DNA of 43,461 nt from NCBI GenBank assembly GCA_938030665.1, contig CALHHY010000085.1, positions 1-43,461 on the forward strand. The letters run 5' to 3'. Made by a program: the position numbers and the translations under genes. Below, piece after piece: positions 34,422 to 43,095 of this stretch. Origin of the DNA: an uncultured Litoreibacter sp. Its GTDB lineage: Bacteria > Pseudomonadota > Alphaproteobacteria > Rhodobacterales > Rhodobacteraceae. The notes under the pieces were generated by a model. The model worked only from the letters and a program-made list of their open reading frames with translations, was not told the DNA's origin and searched no databases. Position 1 is the first letter of the stretch. Each line of letters opens with the position of its first letter.

Positions 34422-35273
34422 TCATCTTTGACATTTTCGGCAGTAAAATGACGACCGGCCAGACTGGACAATCCGGGTCACGGTGCCGTCGCAACTGGCC
34501 TTTGGACAGGCCTCCCCCTCCCGGTCATAGACGGCAAAACGGTGCTGAAAATAGCCAAGCTCGCCGCTGGCCTGCCGGTGGTCGCGCAAGGAAGAACCGC
34601 CTGCCTCAATCGCCTCGCCCAGCACATCGCGGATCGCGGGCACCAGCGTGGCCACCCGCGTCGCAGACAGCGCGCGGGCCTTGCGTTTGGGCGAAATGCC
34701 GGTGCGGTGTAGCACCTCGCACACATATATGTTGCCCAACCCCGCCACGATGCGCTGATCCAAAAGAGCCGACTTGATCGGGCTGTTTCGGTTGGCCAAG
34801 GCGGTTTGAAGGTAGTCCGCATTAAAGCTGTTGCCGAACGGTTCGGGCCCAATCCGGCTGAGCAGCCAATGCGCGTCCAGCCCGTCTGTCGGGATCAAAT
34901 CCATCGCCCCGAACCGGCGGGCGTCATTGAAGATGATCCTGGCTCCGCTCTCCATATGAAAAATAACGTGGTCATGCTTGCCCGGGGTCGGGCGCGTGTC
35001 ATGGAATTTCCCCAGCCCGTCCCCGTCAATTTGCATGCGGCCAGACATCCCCAGGTGGATCAATAGTGTCTCGCCCGAGCCCAGTTCCGCCAGAATATAT
35101 TTCGACCGGCGGCGCATCGCGGTGATTGTCTGCCCGCTAAGCCGGTCGGCCATATTTGCCGGGAATGGCCACCTCAGATCAGCGCGCCGCACCTCGGCCC
35201 GGGCAATCCGCTGCCCCTCCATCACGGGCAGTAAGCCGCGGCGGACGGTCTCGACTTCGGGCAGTTCTGGCAA
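34422..35273 (-). CDS. mutM: formamidopyrimidine-DNA glycosylase MutM (Fpg), TTG start
   Basis: A 283-residue DNA glycosylase/AP lyase that removes 8-oxoguanine. The mature N-terminus would be '[19 protein letters not shown]', with catalytic Pro1 and Glu2. The helix-two-turn-helix region contains '[20 protein letters not shown]', and the C-terminal zinc finger holds four Cys ('[18 protein letters not shown]', then 'FYCRKCQR'). Pro1 chemistry fixes the start at the codon before it, which is TTG at 35271-35273; no ATG is possible there. AGGGG lies eight bases upstream. It diverges from ubiE. Confidence 0.96.
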   Translation of the reverse strand: MPELPEVETVRRGLLPVMEGQRIARAEVRRADLRWPFPANMADRLSGQTITAMRRRSKYILAELGSGETLLIHLGMSGRMQIDGDGLGKFHDTRPTPGKHDHVIFHMESGARIIFNDARRFGAMDLIPTDGLDAHWLLSRIGPEPFGNSFNADYLQTALANRNSPIKSALLDQRIVAGLGNIYVCEVLHRTGISPKRKARALSATRVATLVPAIRDVLGEAIEAGGSSLRDHRQASGELGYFQHRFAVYDREGEACPKASCDGTVTRIVQSGRSSFYCRKCQR

Positions 35274-35304
35274 AAGGTGCACCCCTAGAGTTTGTTTGGT
35301 CGCA

Positions 35305-35332
35305 TTGTCCTTCGCCAATGCACGCCTATAAG
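35305..35332 (+). promoter_or_regulatory. sigma-70-type promoter for ubiE
   Basis: TTGTCC (35305-35310) and TATAAG (35327-35332) are 16 bases apart, giving a start of transcription near 35339, about 25 bases before the ubiE ATG. The mutM start lies in the opposite direction in the same 90-base gap; no clear mutM promoter was recognised. Confidence 0.5.
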
Positions 35333-35363
35333 GAGGGGCAGGCCAAAGGGGTTTCAAGATCAG

Positions 35364-36116
35364 ATGACCGATAACAGCAGAAAAACCACGCATTTTGGGT
35401 ACCGCGACATCCCCGAGGAGGAGAAGGCCGGCATGGTGCATGGCGTCTTCACCAATGTGGCCTCCAAATACGATATTATGAATGACGTGATGTCTGGCGG
35501 CATTCACCGGATCTGGAAGGACGCCATGATGGACTGGCTGGCGCCCCGGTCGGGACAACGGCTTTTGGACGTGGCGGGGGGCACGGGCGATGTTGCCTTT
35601 CGGTTCCTGAACCGCGCCGGCGCGGCGGAGGCGGTTGTTCTGGATATGACCGAAAGCATGCTGGTCGAAGGGCGCAAACGTGCCGAGGCGGAGGCGCTGA
35701 CCGACAAGCTTGATTGGATCGTGGGCGACGCCATGGCCCTGCCATTCGAGGATAACAGCTTTGACGTCTACACAATCAGTTTCGGCATCCGGAACGTGAC
35801 CCGCGTGTCCGATGCCTTGTCAGAGGCATATCGGGTGCTGCGGCCCGGCGGCCGGCTGATGGTGCTAGAATTCTCGCAGCTGCCAAACCCGATGATGCAA
35901 AAGGCCTATGACCTTTATTCCTTCAACGTCATCCCGCGCATGGGGCAGGCCATCGCGGGCGATCGCGACAGTTATCAGTATCTAGTGGAATCAATCAGAA
36001 AGTTTCCCGACCAGGAGACATTTGCCGCGATGATCCGGGATGCGGACTTTGAGAATGTGAGCTACCGAAACATGACGTTCGGGGTCGCGGCTCTGCATGC
36101 GGGCTGGAAAATCTAG
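35364..36116 (+). CDS. ubiE: ubiquinone/menaquinone methyltransferase UbiE
   Basis: A 250-residue class I SAM methyltransferase that performs a C-methylation in ubiquinone synthesis. It has '[20 protein letters not shown]' near the N-terminus, '[18 protein letters not shown]', the SAM motif '[20 protein letters not shown]', '[20 protein letters not shown]' and '[20 protein letters not shown]'. ATG 35364 follows AAAGGGG. The ubiB start codon follows its TAG with no gap, so both are co-translated. Confidence 0.98.
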   Translation: MTDNSRKTTHFGYRDIPEEEKAGMVHGVFTNVASKYDIMNDVMSGGIHRIWKDAMMDWLAPRSGQRLLDVAGGTGDVAFRFLNRAGAAEAVVLDMTESMLVEGRKRAEAEALTDKLDWIVGDAMALPFEDNSFDVYTISFGIRNVTRVSDALSEAYRVLRPGGRLMVLEFSQLPNPMMQKAYDLYSFNVIPRMGQAIAGDRDSYQYLVESIRKFPDQETFAAMIRDADFENVSYRNMTFGVAALHAGWKI

Positions 36117-37655
36117 ATGCGCGGACCGCATAACATCTGGCGTCTTATCCGGACCGGCGCGACTCTGGAGCGGACCGGCGCCATGGGCATCGTTCTAGAG
36201 GCCTTCAGCGCCCCGCCCGGTCTGCGCGTTGCGGCGCGCATTCTTGGATGGCCGTTCAAATGGCTGGGTGACAAGGGCGATCCGAGCCTGCCGCCCGCGA
36301 CCCGCGCGCTGACCGCCCTTGGCCCAGCCTATATCAAGTTCGGGCAGGTGCTGTCGACGCGCCCCGATGTGGTTGGCGACGATCTGGCGGTTCAGCTGCG
36401 CGTATTGCAGGACAAGCTGCCCCCCTTTGATCGCGCGCTTGCCAAAGAGGCCGTGGAAGACGCGCTTGATGCGCCGCTGGAGACGATATTTTCCAGCTTC
36501 TCGGAACCGATTGCTGCCGCCTCCATCGCGCAGGTGCACCGGGCGACTTTGGCCAAGACCGGGCGGGAAGTGGCCGTTAAAGTGCTGCGCCCCGGCATCG
36601 AGAAAGCCTTTCGCCGCGACATTGATGCCTTCTACTTTGCCGCCGGGCTGATCGAATTCTTGTCGCCTTCCTCCCGCCGGTTGCGCCCGAGCGATGTGAT
36701 CAGCCATTTCGACGGTGTCGTTCAGGGCGAACTGGACCTGCGGCTGGAGGCCGCCGCCGCTGGTGAATATGCCGCCAACACCGCGAATGATCCGGGGTTC
36801 GTTGTACCACGGGCCGATTTTAACCTTTCCGCCCGCCAGGTCATGGTGATGGATTGGGCCGAAGGCATTGCCTTTGGTGATGTGGCTGCGATTGACGCCG
36901 CCGGTCTGGACCGCAAAGCGTTAGGCGAAAGGGTTCTGCAGCTGTTTTTGCGCCACGCCCTGAATGACGGGTATTTTCACGCGGACATGCATCAGGGCAA
37001 TTTGAAGGTGAGCGCATCAGGTGATGTGATCGCTTATGATTTCGGGATCATGGGCCGGATCGATGCCTATACCCGCCGGGTCTATGCCGAAATCCTGATG
37101 GGGTTCATCCGGAAAGACTATCGCCGGGTTGCAGAAGTCCATTTCGAGGCCGGATATGTCCCGGCTGATCGGGACATCGACGCCTTTGCCCAAGCCTTGC
37201 GCGCCGTCGGGGAGCCGATCTTTGGCATGGATGCGTCGCAGATCTCGATGGGGCGCATTCTGAACTACCTGTTCGAGGTCACGGAGCGCTTCGGCATGGA
37301 AACCCGGACCGAGTTGATACTGTTGCAACGCACCATGGTCGTGGTCGAGGGGGTTGCCCGCACCATGTACCCTCAGATCAACATTTGGGAGGTTGCCCAG
37401 CCGGTGGTCGAGGATTATGTCCGCCAAAACGTGGGTCCCCTGGCCGCAGCAAAGGATTTCGGCAACGCCCTCGCGGTGCTGTCAAGGTTCGGCCCCAGTT
37501 TGCCAAGATTGGTCGAACAGGCCCTGACCCGTCGATTGGACCGGCCATCACCGCCGCAGCCGAGAAGAACAGGCGGCCTGTGGTGGGTGACCGTAAGCAT
37601 ATTGCTCAGCACCAACATCGTGCTGCTTTTCGCCTTGATCTCAGCAATCGGCTAG
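36117..37655 (+). CDS. ubiB: ubiquinone biosynthesis protein UbiB (atypical kinase/ATPase)
   Basis: A 512-residue ABC1/ADCK-family protein. The signature 'LGPAYIKFGQVLSTRPDVVG' contains the KxGQ motif. It also has 'ASIAQVHRATLAKTGREVAV', the catalytic-loop region 'DGYFHADMHQGNLKVSASG', 'VIAYDFGIMGRID' and a C-terminal transmembrane helix ('VSILLSTNIVLLFALISAIG'). UbiB is a membrane-associated ATPase needed for late ubiquinone synthesis. It starts directly after the ubiE stop. Confidence 0.97.
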   Translation: MRGPHNIWRLIRTGATLERTGAMGIVLEAFSAPPGLRVAARILGWPFKWLGDKGDPSLPPATRALTALGPAYIKFGQVLSTRPDVVGDDLAVQLRVLQDKLPPFDRALAKEAVEDALDAPLETIFSSFSEPIAAASIAQVHRATLAKTGREVAVKVLRPGIEKAFRRDIDAFYFAAGLIEFLSPSSRRLRPSDVISHFDGVVQGELDLRLEAAAAGEYAANTANDPGFVVPRADFNLSARQVMVMDWAEGIAFGDVAAIDAAGLDRKALGERVLQLFLRHALNDGYFHADMHQGNLKVSASGDVIAYDFGIMGRIDAYTRRVYAEILMGFIRKDYRRVAEVHFEAGYVPADRDIDAFAQALRAVGEPIFGMDASQISMGRILNYLFEVTERFGMETRTELILLQRTMVVVEGVARTMYPQINIWEVAQPVVEDYVRQNVGPLAAAKDFGNALAVLSRFGPSLPRLVEQALTRRLDRPSPPQPRRTGGLWWVTVSILLSTNIVLLFALISAIG

Positions 37656-37684
37656 GCGGTTTTTGCGTTTAGCAACAAGCTATC

Positions 37685-38338
37685 CTACCTCAACCCGCGG
37701 ACGAGGTCGGCCGGATAAAGCTCCCCACTTTTGAGGGCGACAAGGGCTTGTCCGTCCATGCTCCTGACCTCTCCGATCTCGACGAAGATCTCGGGTACTG
37801 CCTCATCAATCACTTCGCCATTTGAATAAGAGACAATCCCAAAACTATATTCGCCAGACGGAAGGGCCTGACCGTTTTCACCCACGCCCGCCCATTCAAC
37901 AGGGGTATCATTGGCCGGAATCGTCGTCCGGCTCTGCTCCACGCCGGCGGCGTTCCAAACCACCAGCTCGACGCGATCCGCGAAGACGGGTGGGTTCGGC
38001 ACGATCTCTACAGGAGTGCCGGAAAATTGTACGGGTATCGCCATTCTGGCCTGCATCCCGACCCATCCTGCCATCTCGCCCAGGTTCGAGGAGGCAAACT
38101 GCGATTCAAGATTGGCGAGGAGATCATTGGTTTTGACTTGCTGTTCTACTCCGGAGAAGGTCGCAAGTTGAGTTGCGAAGTCCTGGGAATCGACCGGATT
38201 GAGCGGGTCCTGGTTTTTCATCTGGGCTGTAAGCATCACCAGAAACGTTTCAAAATCAGCATTGATCGCTGACTTGCTTTGCGCCGTCGTAGCCGAATTT
38301 TGTCGAAATGCTTGGGATGGTGCTGTGACTGCATCCAT
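37685..38338 (-). CDS. flgD: flagellar hook-capping protein FlgD
   Basis: A 217-residue hook cap. The conserved N-terminal region is 'FETFLVMLTAQMKNQDPLNP' followed by 'DSQDFATQLATFSGVEQQVK'. The C-terminal FlgD Ig-like/Tudor domain has 'VVWNAAGVEQSRTTIPAND' and 'LPSGEYSFGIVSY'. It guides polymerisation of hook subunits and is later discarded. It lies 14 bases after fliK, with AGGAGAGG before its ATG, so both form one unit. Confidence 0.95.
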   Translation of the reverse strand: MDAVTAPSQAFRQNSATTAQSKSAINADFETFLVMLTAQMKNQDPLNPVDSQDFATQLATFSGVEQQVKTNDLLANLESQFASSNLGEMAGWVGMQARMAIPVQFSGTPVEIVPNPPVFADRVELVVWNAAGVEQSRTTIPANDTPVEWAGVGENGQALPSGEYSFGIVSYSNGEVIDEAVPEIFVEIGEVRSMDGQALVALKSGELYPADLVRGLR

Positions 38339-38352
38339 TGGCCTCTCCTTTT

Positions 38353-39807
38353 CTAAAGCCGAAGATCAAGCCGATCGTCGGCAAGACCTGTTGCTGTATT
38401 GTCGAGGATTGTGACATCCGCGCCCAACTTTACTTCCTGTTCTTCGCCCTCCGATAATCCTTCAGGGGCCATTTCGGACTGGTCGCCGCTTTGGAACTCA
38501 AGCTGGGTGCCCCCCAAATCCATCGAGCTGAGGTCAGCAAGCAGGTCACCGGAATTCCGTTTGAGAAGCTCAAGGGTTTCATTTCGCTCGGCCACCACGG
38601 AAATCAGCATGCCTTGCTCTCGCGGTGTGAACGTGATGCGCAGTTTTCCCAGCTCTTCAGGATCAAGTCTCAGTTCGATCTGACCCGTTTCCCCCGTCAT
38701 CCGCGCTCTTTCAACGTGAATAGCAAGGGTTTGTGGAAGTTGATTCGGGGCAATGGTCTGGCCTGGCACAACTACTTGCTGGGATAAGTGAGGCGAAGCG
38801 GGAGGAGTTCGGTCCGTCGTGATCTGGCCCGCCGAAAGAACCTCGTCGGCTTCGATAGATGCGAGTTGTGTCATATCGATCGGCACTGCAGCACCAGTGA
38901 TACCGGTCTTGGCCAAAACCTGCGACATCTGCGGTTTTGGAAGATCAGGGGTCTGGCTTTGCGCCCCTCTGTCTGTGGGTATCTGAATGTCGAGATCAGA
39001 AACTTCGGGTTTTGATGCGACCTTCTCGATCAGTTCCATGGCTTGTGGTGCTGTGAAGGCAGTGTTTAGCTGTGTTGCCTGCGACGAAGCTGATGTTGCG
39101 GGAACCGCACTGAACTCGGTAATTCTAGAGGCGGGAGTGGCCCAAACCTCCCGCGCAGGGTTAGGTTGATCGGTCTCGCCGCTCGGCTCAGAACCGATCA
39201 AAGAAGGCGCGTTTTCGTTTACGGTGGTGACGGGCTGATTTTCCCAAGCGGGTTTTTTCAGGCCTGGATCGGAAGACACGGCTTGATCCAAGCGGTCAGA
39301 AGGAATTTGGGCCGCCGCAGAATCAGGGGCGACCGCCTGCTTGACGAGACGGTTCAACGACTCACCTTCGGAAATTAGAGCATCAGCCGCTATATCCGGT
39401 GGCTGATCAAACTTAACGCGCTCACTGTATTGAACGGTCATCTTTGCTGGCGTCTCGCGTCCAAAAACCACGCTTGCAGCAAAGGCCAAGCTGGATTGCG
39501 CAGTATTCGCTCCTATAGGAGCGATAAGTGCTGCATCCTCCATCGCTGCAAGGGTGGTTTCGACCTCCTCCCTCGTGAAATCCGGAAGGTCTGCTTCGAC
39601 CCCCTTCAACACCAAAACGGCGTCATCGGTCGGTTCAAGGTCGGGTACACCGCCGGCTTGTTCATTCTCAGAGGACAGGGCTTCCTTACCCACTTCGAAG
39701 GTCTGGCGGAACGCAACCGCTGCGTCGGGCCCGTCAATGACCTCCGTATCGTCGGGAATTTTTGGTTTCGGGTTTTTCCCGACAAGTAGTGCGTCAATAC
39801 CAATCAT
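38353..39807 (-). CDS. fliK: flagellar hook-length control protein FliK
   Basis: A 484-residue protein with a long, low-complexity, acidic and Pro/Thr/Ser/Ala-rich N-terminal region (to about residue 370). The conserved C-terminal hook-length domain includes 'ARMTGETGQIELRLDPEELG' and 'KLRITFTPREQGMLISVVAE'. FliK is the secreted ruler that switches export from hook to filament. ATG 39807 is chosen; a GTG three codons earlier is equally open. It is divergent from the rod-binding gene, with a palindrome between them, and is followed by flgD. Confidence 0.92.
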   Translation of the reverse strand: MIGIDALLVGKNPKPKIPDDTEVIDGPDAAVAFRQTFEVGKEALSSENEQAGGVPDLEPTDDAVLVLKGVEADLPDFTREEVETTLAAMEDAALIAPIGANTAQSSLAFAASVVFGRETPAKMTVQYSERVKFDQPPDIAADALISEGESLNRLVKQAVAPDSAAAQIPSDRLDQAVSSDPGLKKPAWENQPVTTVNENAPSLIGSEPSGETDQPNPAREVWATPASRITEFSAVPATSASSQATQLNTAFTAPQAMELIEKVASKPEVSDLDIQIPTDRGAQSQTPDLPKPQMSQVLAKTGITGAAVPIDMTQLASIEADEVLSAGQITTDRTPPASPHLSQQVVVPGQTIAPNQLPQTLAIHVERARMTGETGQIELRLDPEELGKLRITFTPREQGMLISVVAERNETLELLKRNSGDLLADLSSMDLGGTQLEFQSGDQSEMAPEGLSEGEEQEVKLGADVTILDNTATGLADDRLDLRL

Positions 39808-39836
39808 ATCGTCCACTCGATGAATTCGGCGCTTTT

Positions 39837-39851
39837 ATGACTGGCAGTCAT
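39837..39851. promoter_or_regulatory. perfect palindrome between fliK and the rod-binding gene
   Basis: ATGACTGGCAGTCAT has 7-bp perfect arms around one central base, 29 bases upstream of the fliK start and 63 bases upstream of the divergent flagellar gene. Its position between two divergent flagellar units suggests an operator for a flagellar regulator. I know of no regulator with this exact site. Confidence 0.45.
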
Positions 39852-39914
39852 TACCGATTCTTTACTCATTTCGATATATCCCCGGTTCAATCGAAAGAAT
39901 TTGAGAGATTGTGT

Positions 39915-40196
39915 ATGATTGTAGGCGCTTCAACACCACCTCAGGCGATGGCCCAATTCGAGCAAAACCCGAAGCTTTGGGAAGCCGCTAAAGAGATGGA
40001 AACCGTATTTCTGACCGAAATGTTGAAGACGGCGGGTTTTGGCAAGCCGCTTGAGTCCTTTGGGGGCGGCGCCGGTGAGGAACAGTTTTCGTCCCTTCTT
40101 GTCGGGCACCAGGCGCGAGCTTTCTCCGACAGAGGTGGCGTCGGGTTAGCTGAAAAGATTTTCACTGCAATGGCAGGACGTAGCGATGGAAAATAA
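39915..40196 (+). CDS. flagellar rod-binding protein, FlgJ N-terminal type
   Basis: A 93-residue protein matching the rod-binding domain of FlgJ: 'LWEAAKEMETVFLTEMLKTA', 'GGGAGEEQFSSLLVGHQARA' and 'DRGGVGLAEKIFTAM'. The muramidase domain of enterobacterial FlgJ is absent, as is usual in alphaproteobacteria. ATG 39915 gives 'MIVGASTPPQ'; a longer open frame upstream runs into the fliK promoter region and is ignored. The FlgN-like gene overlaps its 3' end by 11 bases. Confidence 0.9.
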   Translation: MIVGASTPPQAMAQFEQNPKLWEAAKEMETVFLTEMLKTAGFGKPLESFGGGAGEEQFSSLLVGHQARAFSDRGGVGLAEKIFTAMAGRSDGK

Positions 40197-40545
40197 GAAC
40201 CTGACAAAGCGTCTCAAGGAATGTGAGCATATTCTAGCACAAGAAAGGCAGTTCCTTCTGACGGGAAGAATAGACGAAATAGTCAAGATGGCACCTAAGA
40301 AGGAAGAGATAATTAATGCTTTGAATAAAAGTATTGATCAGTTTGACAAGGACGAACTATCGGCGCTGGATGTGAAGCTTAAAGATAACAAAAGACTGCT
40401 GGAAGCGGCGATGGTTGGCATGCGCACAGTCAATAACCGCTTGGAAGAGATCAGAAAATCAATTGGGCAGTTGCAAACCTATAACGAAAAAGGCCAGTCC
40501 TGCTCTGATCACACGGGTGGACCAACATTCTCATTGAAGGCGTAG
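40186..40545 (+). CDS. FlgN-like flagellar export chaperone
   Basis: A 119-residue, mostly helical, charged protein ('RLKECEHILAQERQFLLTGR', 'MAPKKEEIINALNKSIDQFD', 'RTVNNRLEEIRKSIGQLQT'). The length, coiled-coil character and 'AxKEEIIxAL' type motif resemble FlgN, the chaperone of the hook-associated proteins. The match is by pattern and context (11-base overlap with the rod-binding gene), not strong sequence identity. The gene is more AT-rich than its neighbours. Confidence 0.7.
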   Translation: MENKNLTKRLKECEHILAQERQFLLTGRIDEIVKMAPKKEEIINALNKSIDQFDKDELSALDVKLKDNKRLLEAAMVGMRTVNNRLEEIRKSIGQLQTYNEKGQSCSDHTGGPTFSLKA

Positions 40546-40552
40546 CCGGCCA

Positions 40553-42271
40553 TTGAATGCGTATCAGGATTCTGGCAAACGACCTTGGAAGAAGTATTAT
40601 TCGGGTGAGGCGCAAGACTTTAGTCTGTCCAATATGGGCGCGCAGACCATTCCGGAGATGCTGGACGCGGCAACGCGGGAATATGGCCCAAGAAAAGCGC
40701 TAACGACAATTCTGCCAAATGGCGCGCAGTGCTCGGTCACGTTTTCCGAATTGGACGCATATAGTAGTAACTTTGCGATCTATCTGCGCGGGGTTTTGAA
40801 CCTGAAGGCAGGCGATACCGTGGCGTTGATGACCGCGAACTGCATTGGTTTCGGGGTCGTATCGCTTGGCGTTGCGCGGGCGGGATGTATCGCGACACAT
40901 ATCAATCCGCTTTATACACCTGCGGAAATGGCGCATCAGCTGAACGACAGCAAGGCGCAGGTCCTGATTATATTAGATATGTTCGGCGACAAGGCCGATC
41001 AGGTGGTCAACGCGACAGCTGTGAAACAGGTCGTGACACTGTCGCTGTTTGATTTTTTTGTGCCACTCAAACGGGCATTTTTGGGCTTTGTGCTGAAGCG
41101 GGTGAAAAAGGCGATCCCACCCCTGCGGACGAGCCATATCACGCTGAAAACGGCACTGGCAGCGGGGCAGAGGGGCGCAGCTGTCACCGATGTTCGGGCA
41201 TACACGGCGGACAGCCAGCCGACGGACATTGCGCTTTATCAATATACCAGCGGCACTACCGGGCGCAGCAAAGGCGCGGCGCTTAGCCATCAGGCGGTCC
41301 TCGCAAATGCGTATCAGGGGGTATTGATGACGAAAGGGCGGATGACCCCAACAGGGGACACGGCGCTCGTCGCCCTGCCACTCTACCACATCACGGCCTA
41401 CACGCTTAGTTTCATCGCTGGCTTGCGCATGGGTGCGCATAGCCTGTTGGTTCCCAGCCCCAGACCGGTTTCAAATCTGAAATCTGCCTTTGAAAATTAC
41501 AAGGTGACATGGTTTTCGGGGATCAACGCGCTGTTTGCCGCGCTGCTGACCGAGGAGTGGTTTACCAAAGATGTTGCCTGCGACCTGCGCTTTTGTGGTT
41601 CAGGCGGCGCGGCCCAGACGACCGGTGTCGCACAAAACTTTGAGGCACTGACAGGGGTCGAGATAATTCAAGGCTATGGCATGACCGAATGTGCGGGCAT
41701 GCTGACCCTGAATCTTATCGAGAATAATCGGCTGGGCTATGTCGGGATACCTGTGCCGGGCATGGAGGTCCGTATCGTTGACGATATCGGCAGGGAAGCG
41801 GCGCCGGGCCAACCCGGCGAAGTCATCGCGCGTGGCCCAACGCTCATGACCGGTTACCTGAACCGGCCCGATGAAACGCGCGAGGCTATTGTCGATGGTT
41901 GGCTTCATACGGGCGATATCGGTGTCATGGATGGCGATGGTTTTCTTAAAATTGTCGACCGGAAAAAGGATATGATCCTGGTGTCGGGGTTCAATGTCTC
42001 CCCCAGTGAGGTGGAGGAGGTTATTTCGCAACTATCGGGCGTCGTCCAAGTGGGGGTGGTCGGCCTGCCTGATGAAAAAACAGGCGAGACGCCCGCGGCA
42101 TTTGTGATACGCACCGACGATGCGCTGACCGAAGACATGATCCGCGCGGCGTGCAGCAATAACCTGACGAACTACAAAATTCCCAAGCTCATCACATTTG
42201 TGGAGGAGCTGCCCATGACCCTGACAGGCAAGGTGCTGCGTCGGCAGTTGCGAGAGGACTATGGCGTGTAG
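40553..42271 (+). CDS. acyl-CoA ligase (AMP-forming), long-chain fatty acid type
   Basis: A 572-residue adenylate-forming enzyme. The N-terminus 'RPWKKYYSGEAQDFSLSNMG' matches FadD-type ligases. The P-loop is 'ALYQYTSGTTGRSKGAALSH' (about residues 226-245), followed by 'IIQGYGMTECAGMLTLN', 'DGWLHTGDIGVMDGDGFLKI' with 'VDRKKDMILVSGFNVSPSEV', and a terminal Lys region 'ELPMTLTGKVLRRQLREDYG'. It activates fatty acids to acyl-CoA. The only start before an upstream stop is TTG 40553, eight bases after the FlgN-like gene and without a strong ribosome binding site. Confidence 0.93.
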   Translation: MNAYQDSGKRPWKKYYSGEAQDFSLSNMGAQTIPEMLDAATREYGPRKALTTILPNGAQCSVTFSELDAYSSNFAIYLRGVLNLKAGDTVALMTANCIGFGVVSLGVARAGCIATHINPLYTPAEMAHQLNDSKAQVLIILDMFGDKADQVVNATAVKQVVTLSLFDFFVPLKRAFLGFVLKRVKKAIPPLRTSHITLKTALAAGQRGAAVTDVRAYTADSQPTDIALYQYTSGTTGRSKGAALSHQAVLANAYQGVLMTKGRMTPTGDTALVALPLYHITAYTLSFIAGLRMGAHSLLVPSPRPVSNLKSAFENYKVTWFSGINALFAALLTEEWFTKDVACDLRFCGSGGAAQTTGVAQNFEALTGVEIIQGYGMTECAGMLTLNLIENNRLGYVGIPVPGMEVRIVDDIGREAAPGQPGEVIARGPTLMTGYLNRPDETREAIVDGWLHTGDIGVMDGDGFLKIVDRKKDMILVSGFNVSPSEVEEVISQLSGVVQVGVVGLPDEKTGETPAAFVIRTDDALTEDMIRAACSNNLTNYKIPKLITFVEELPMTLTGKVLRRQLREDYGV

Positions 42272-42288
42272 AACTCACTATTTCAGCG

Positions 42289-43008
42289 TCAACGGGCCAA
42301 GTCGCGATAAGGGCAAACATCATCCTCAAACGGGACGTGCCGCCAGCGGAAAGGCGCGTTGGCCACGCATTCCGGTGCGCTGATGCGGTCCATCCTGAAA
42401 TGACGAAAATCGTCGCGCGCGGGATCCCAGGCCACCAGATACCATAGGGGCTGAAGGATCAGCAGCGCCTGCGGCTCCACTTTGCGTTGCGTCTTGCGCG
42501 CTTGCGCATCGCAGTAATCAAAACGCAAATGCAGACGTTGCAGGAACGCCGTTTCAAACGCTGACAACAAAGCCGGGTCCATGGGGCGCAGGTCGGAAAG
42601 GTCCTGCCGCGGTGAAAGTTTCCCGATGTGAAGGCAGTCGAGGAACCGGCGCAGATCGCGGACCTTGTCTGACGGCAGGGCCTTCTCGATCTTCGCGAGC
42701 CCGGCGTCAGCCAGGTCGGAAAAGGGCAGCTGCTGTGCGGCCCGCATCGCGGCCACGCTGATCAGCAGCGCGAACACCTCGGATACGGAAAGCCGCGTGG
42801 TGGTCTGCATCGATTGCGGGTCAAGCTGCAGCCCCCCACCACGCCCTACATCGGAGTGGATGACATAGCCCTCATCCCGCAACGCGCTGATATCGCGCAA
42901 CACCGTGCGGCGCGACGCGCCCACTTCGTCGGCAAGGGCATCAACGGTGGTTGTCGCGTTGCGGCGAAGGCTGCGCACAAGCGCGTCATGTCGGATACGA
43001 ATATTCAT
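42289..43008 (-). CDS. HTH/WYL-domain transcriptional regulator (YafY family)
   Basis: A 239-residue regulator. The N-terminal HTH-11 domain includes 'VDALADEVGASRRTVLRDIS' (about residues 22-41) and 'GYVIHSDVGRGGGLQLD'. The C-terminal WYL domain has 'PLWYLVAWDPARDDFRHFRM'. WYL domains are thought to sense nucleic acids or small ligands. It is divergent from the RidA-family gene (87 bases between starts), which it probably controls along with itself. It converges on the acyl-CoA ligase with 17 bases between stops. Confidence 0.92.
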   Translation of the reverse strand: MNIRIRHDALVRSLRRNATTTVDALADEVGASRRTVLRDISALRDEGYVIHSDVGRGGGLQLDPQSMQTTTRLSVSEVFALLISVAAMRAAQQLPFSDLADAGLAKIEKALPSDKVRDLRRFLDCLHIGKLSPRQDLSDLRPMDPALLSAFETAFLQRLHLRFDYCDAQARKTQRKVEPQALLILQPLWYLVAWDPARDDFRHFRMDRISAPECVANAPFRWRHVPFEDDVCPYRDLAR

Positions 43009-43095
43009 CCTGCCAGCATAGCACGAAAGGTGACAAGATTTGGCACTGTTTCGAATTACACCTGTGTCAGCAACCTCAAACAGGAGAAATCAACA

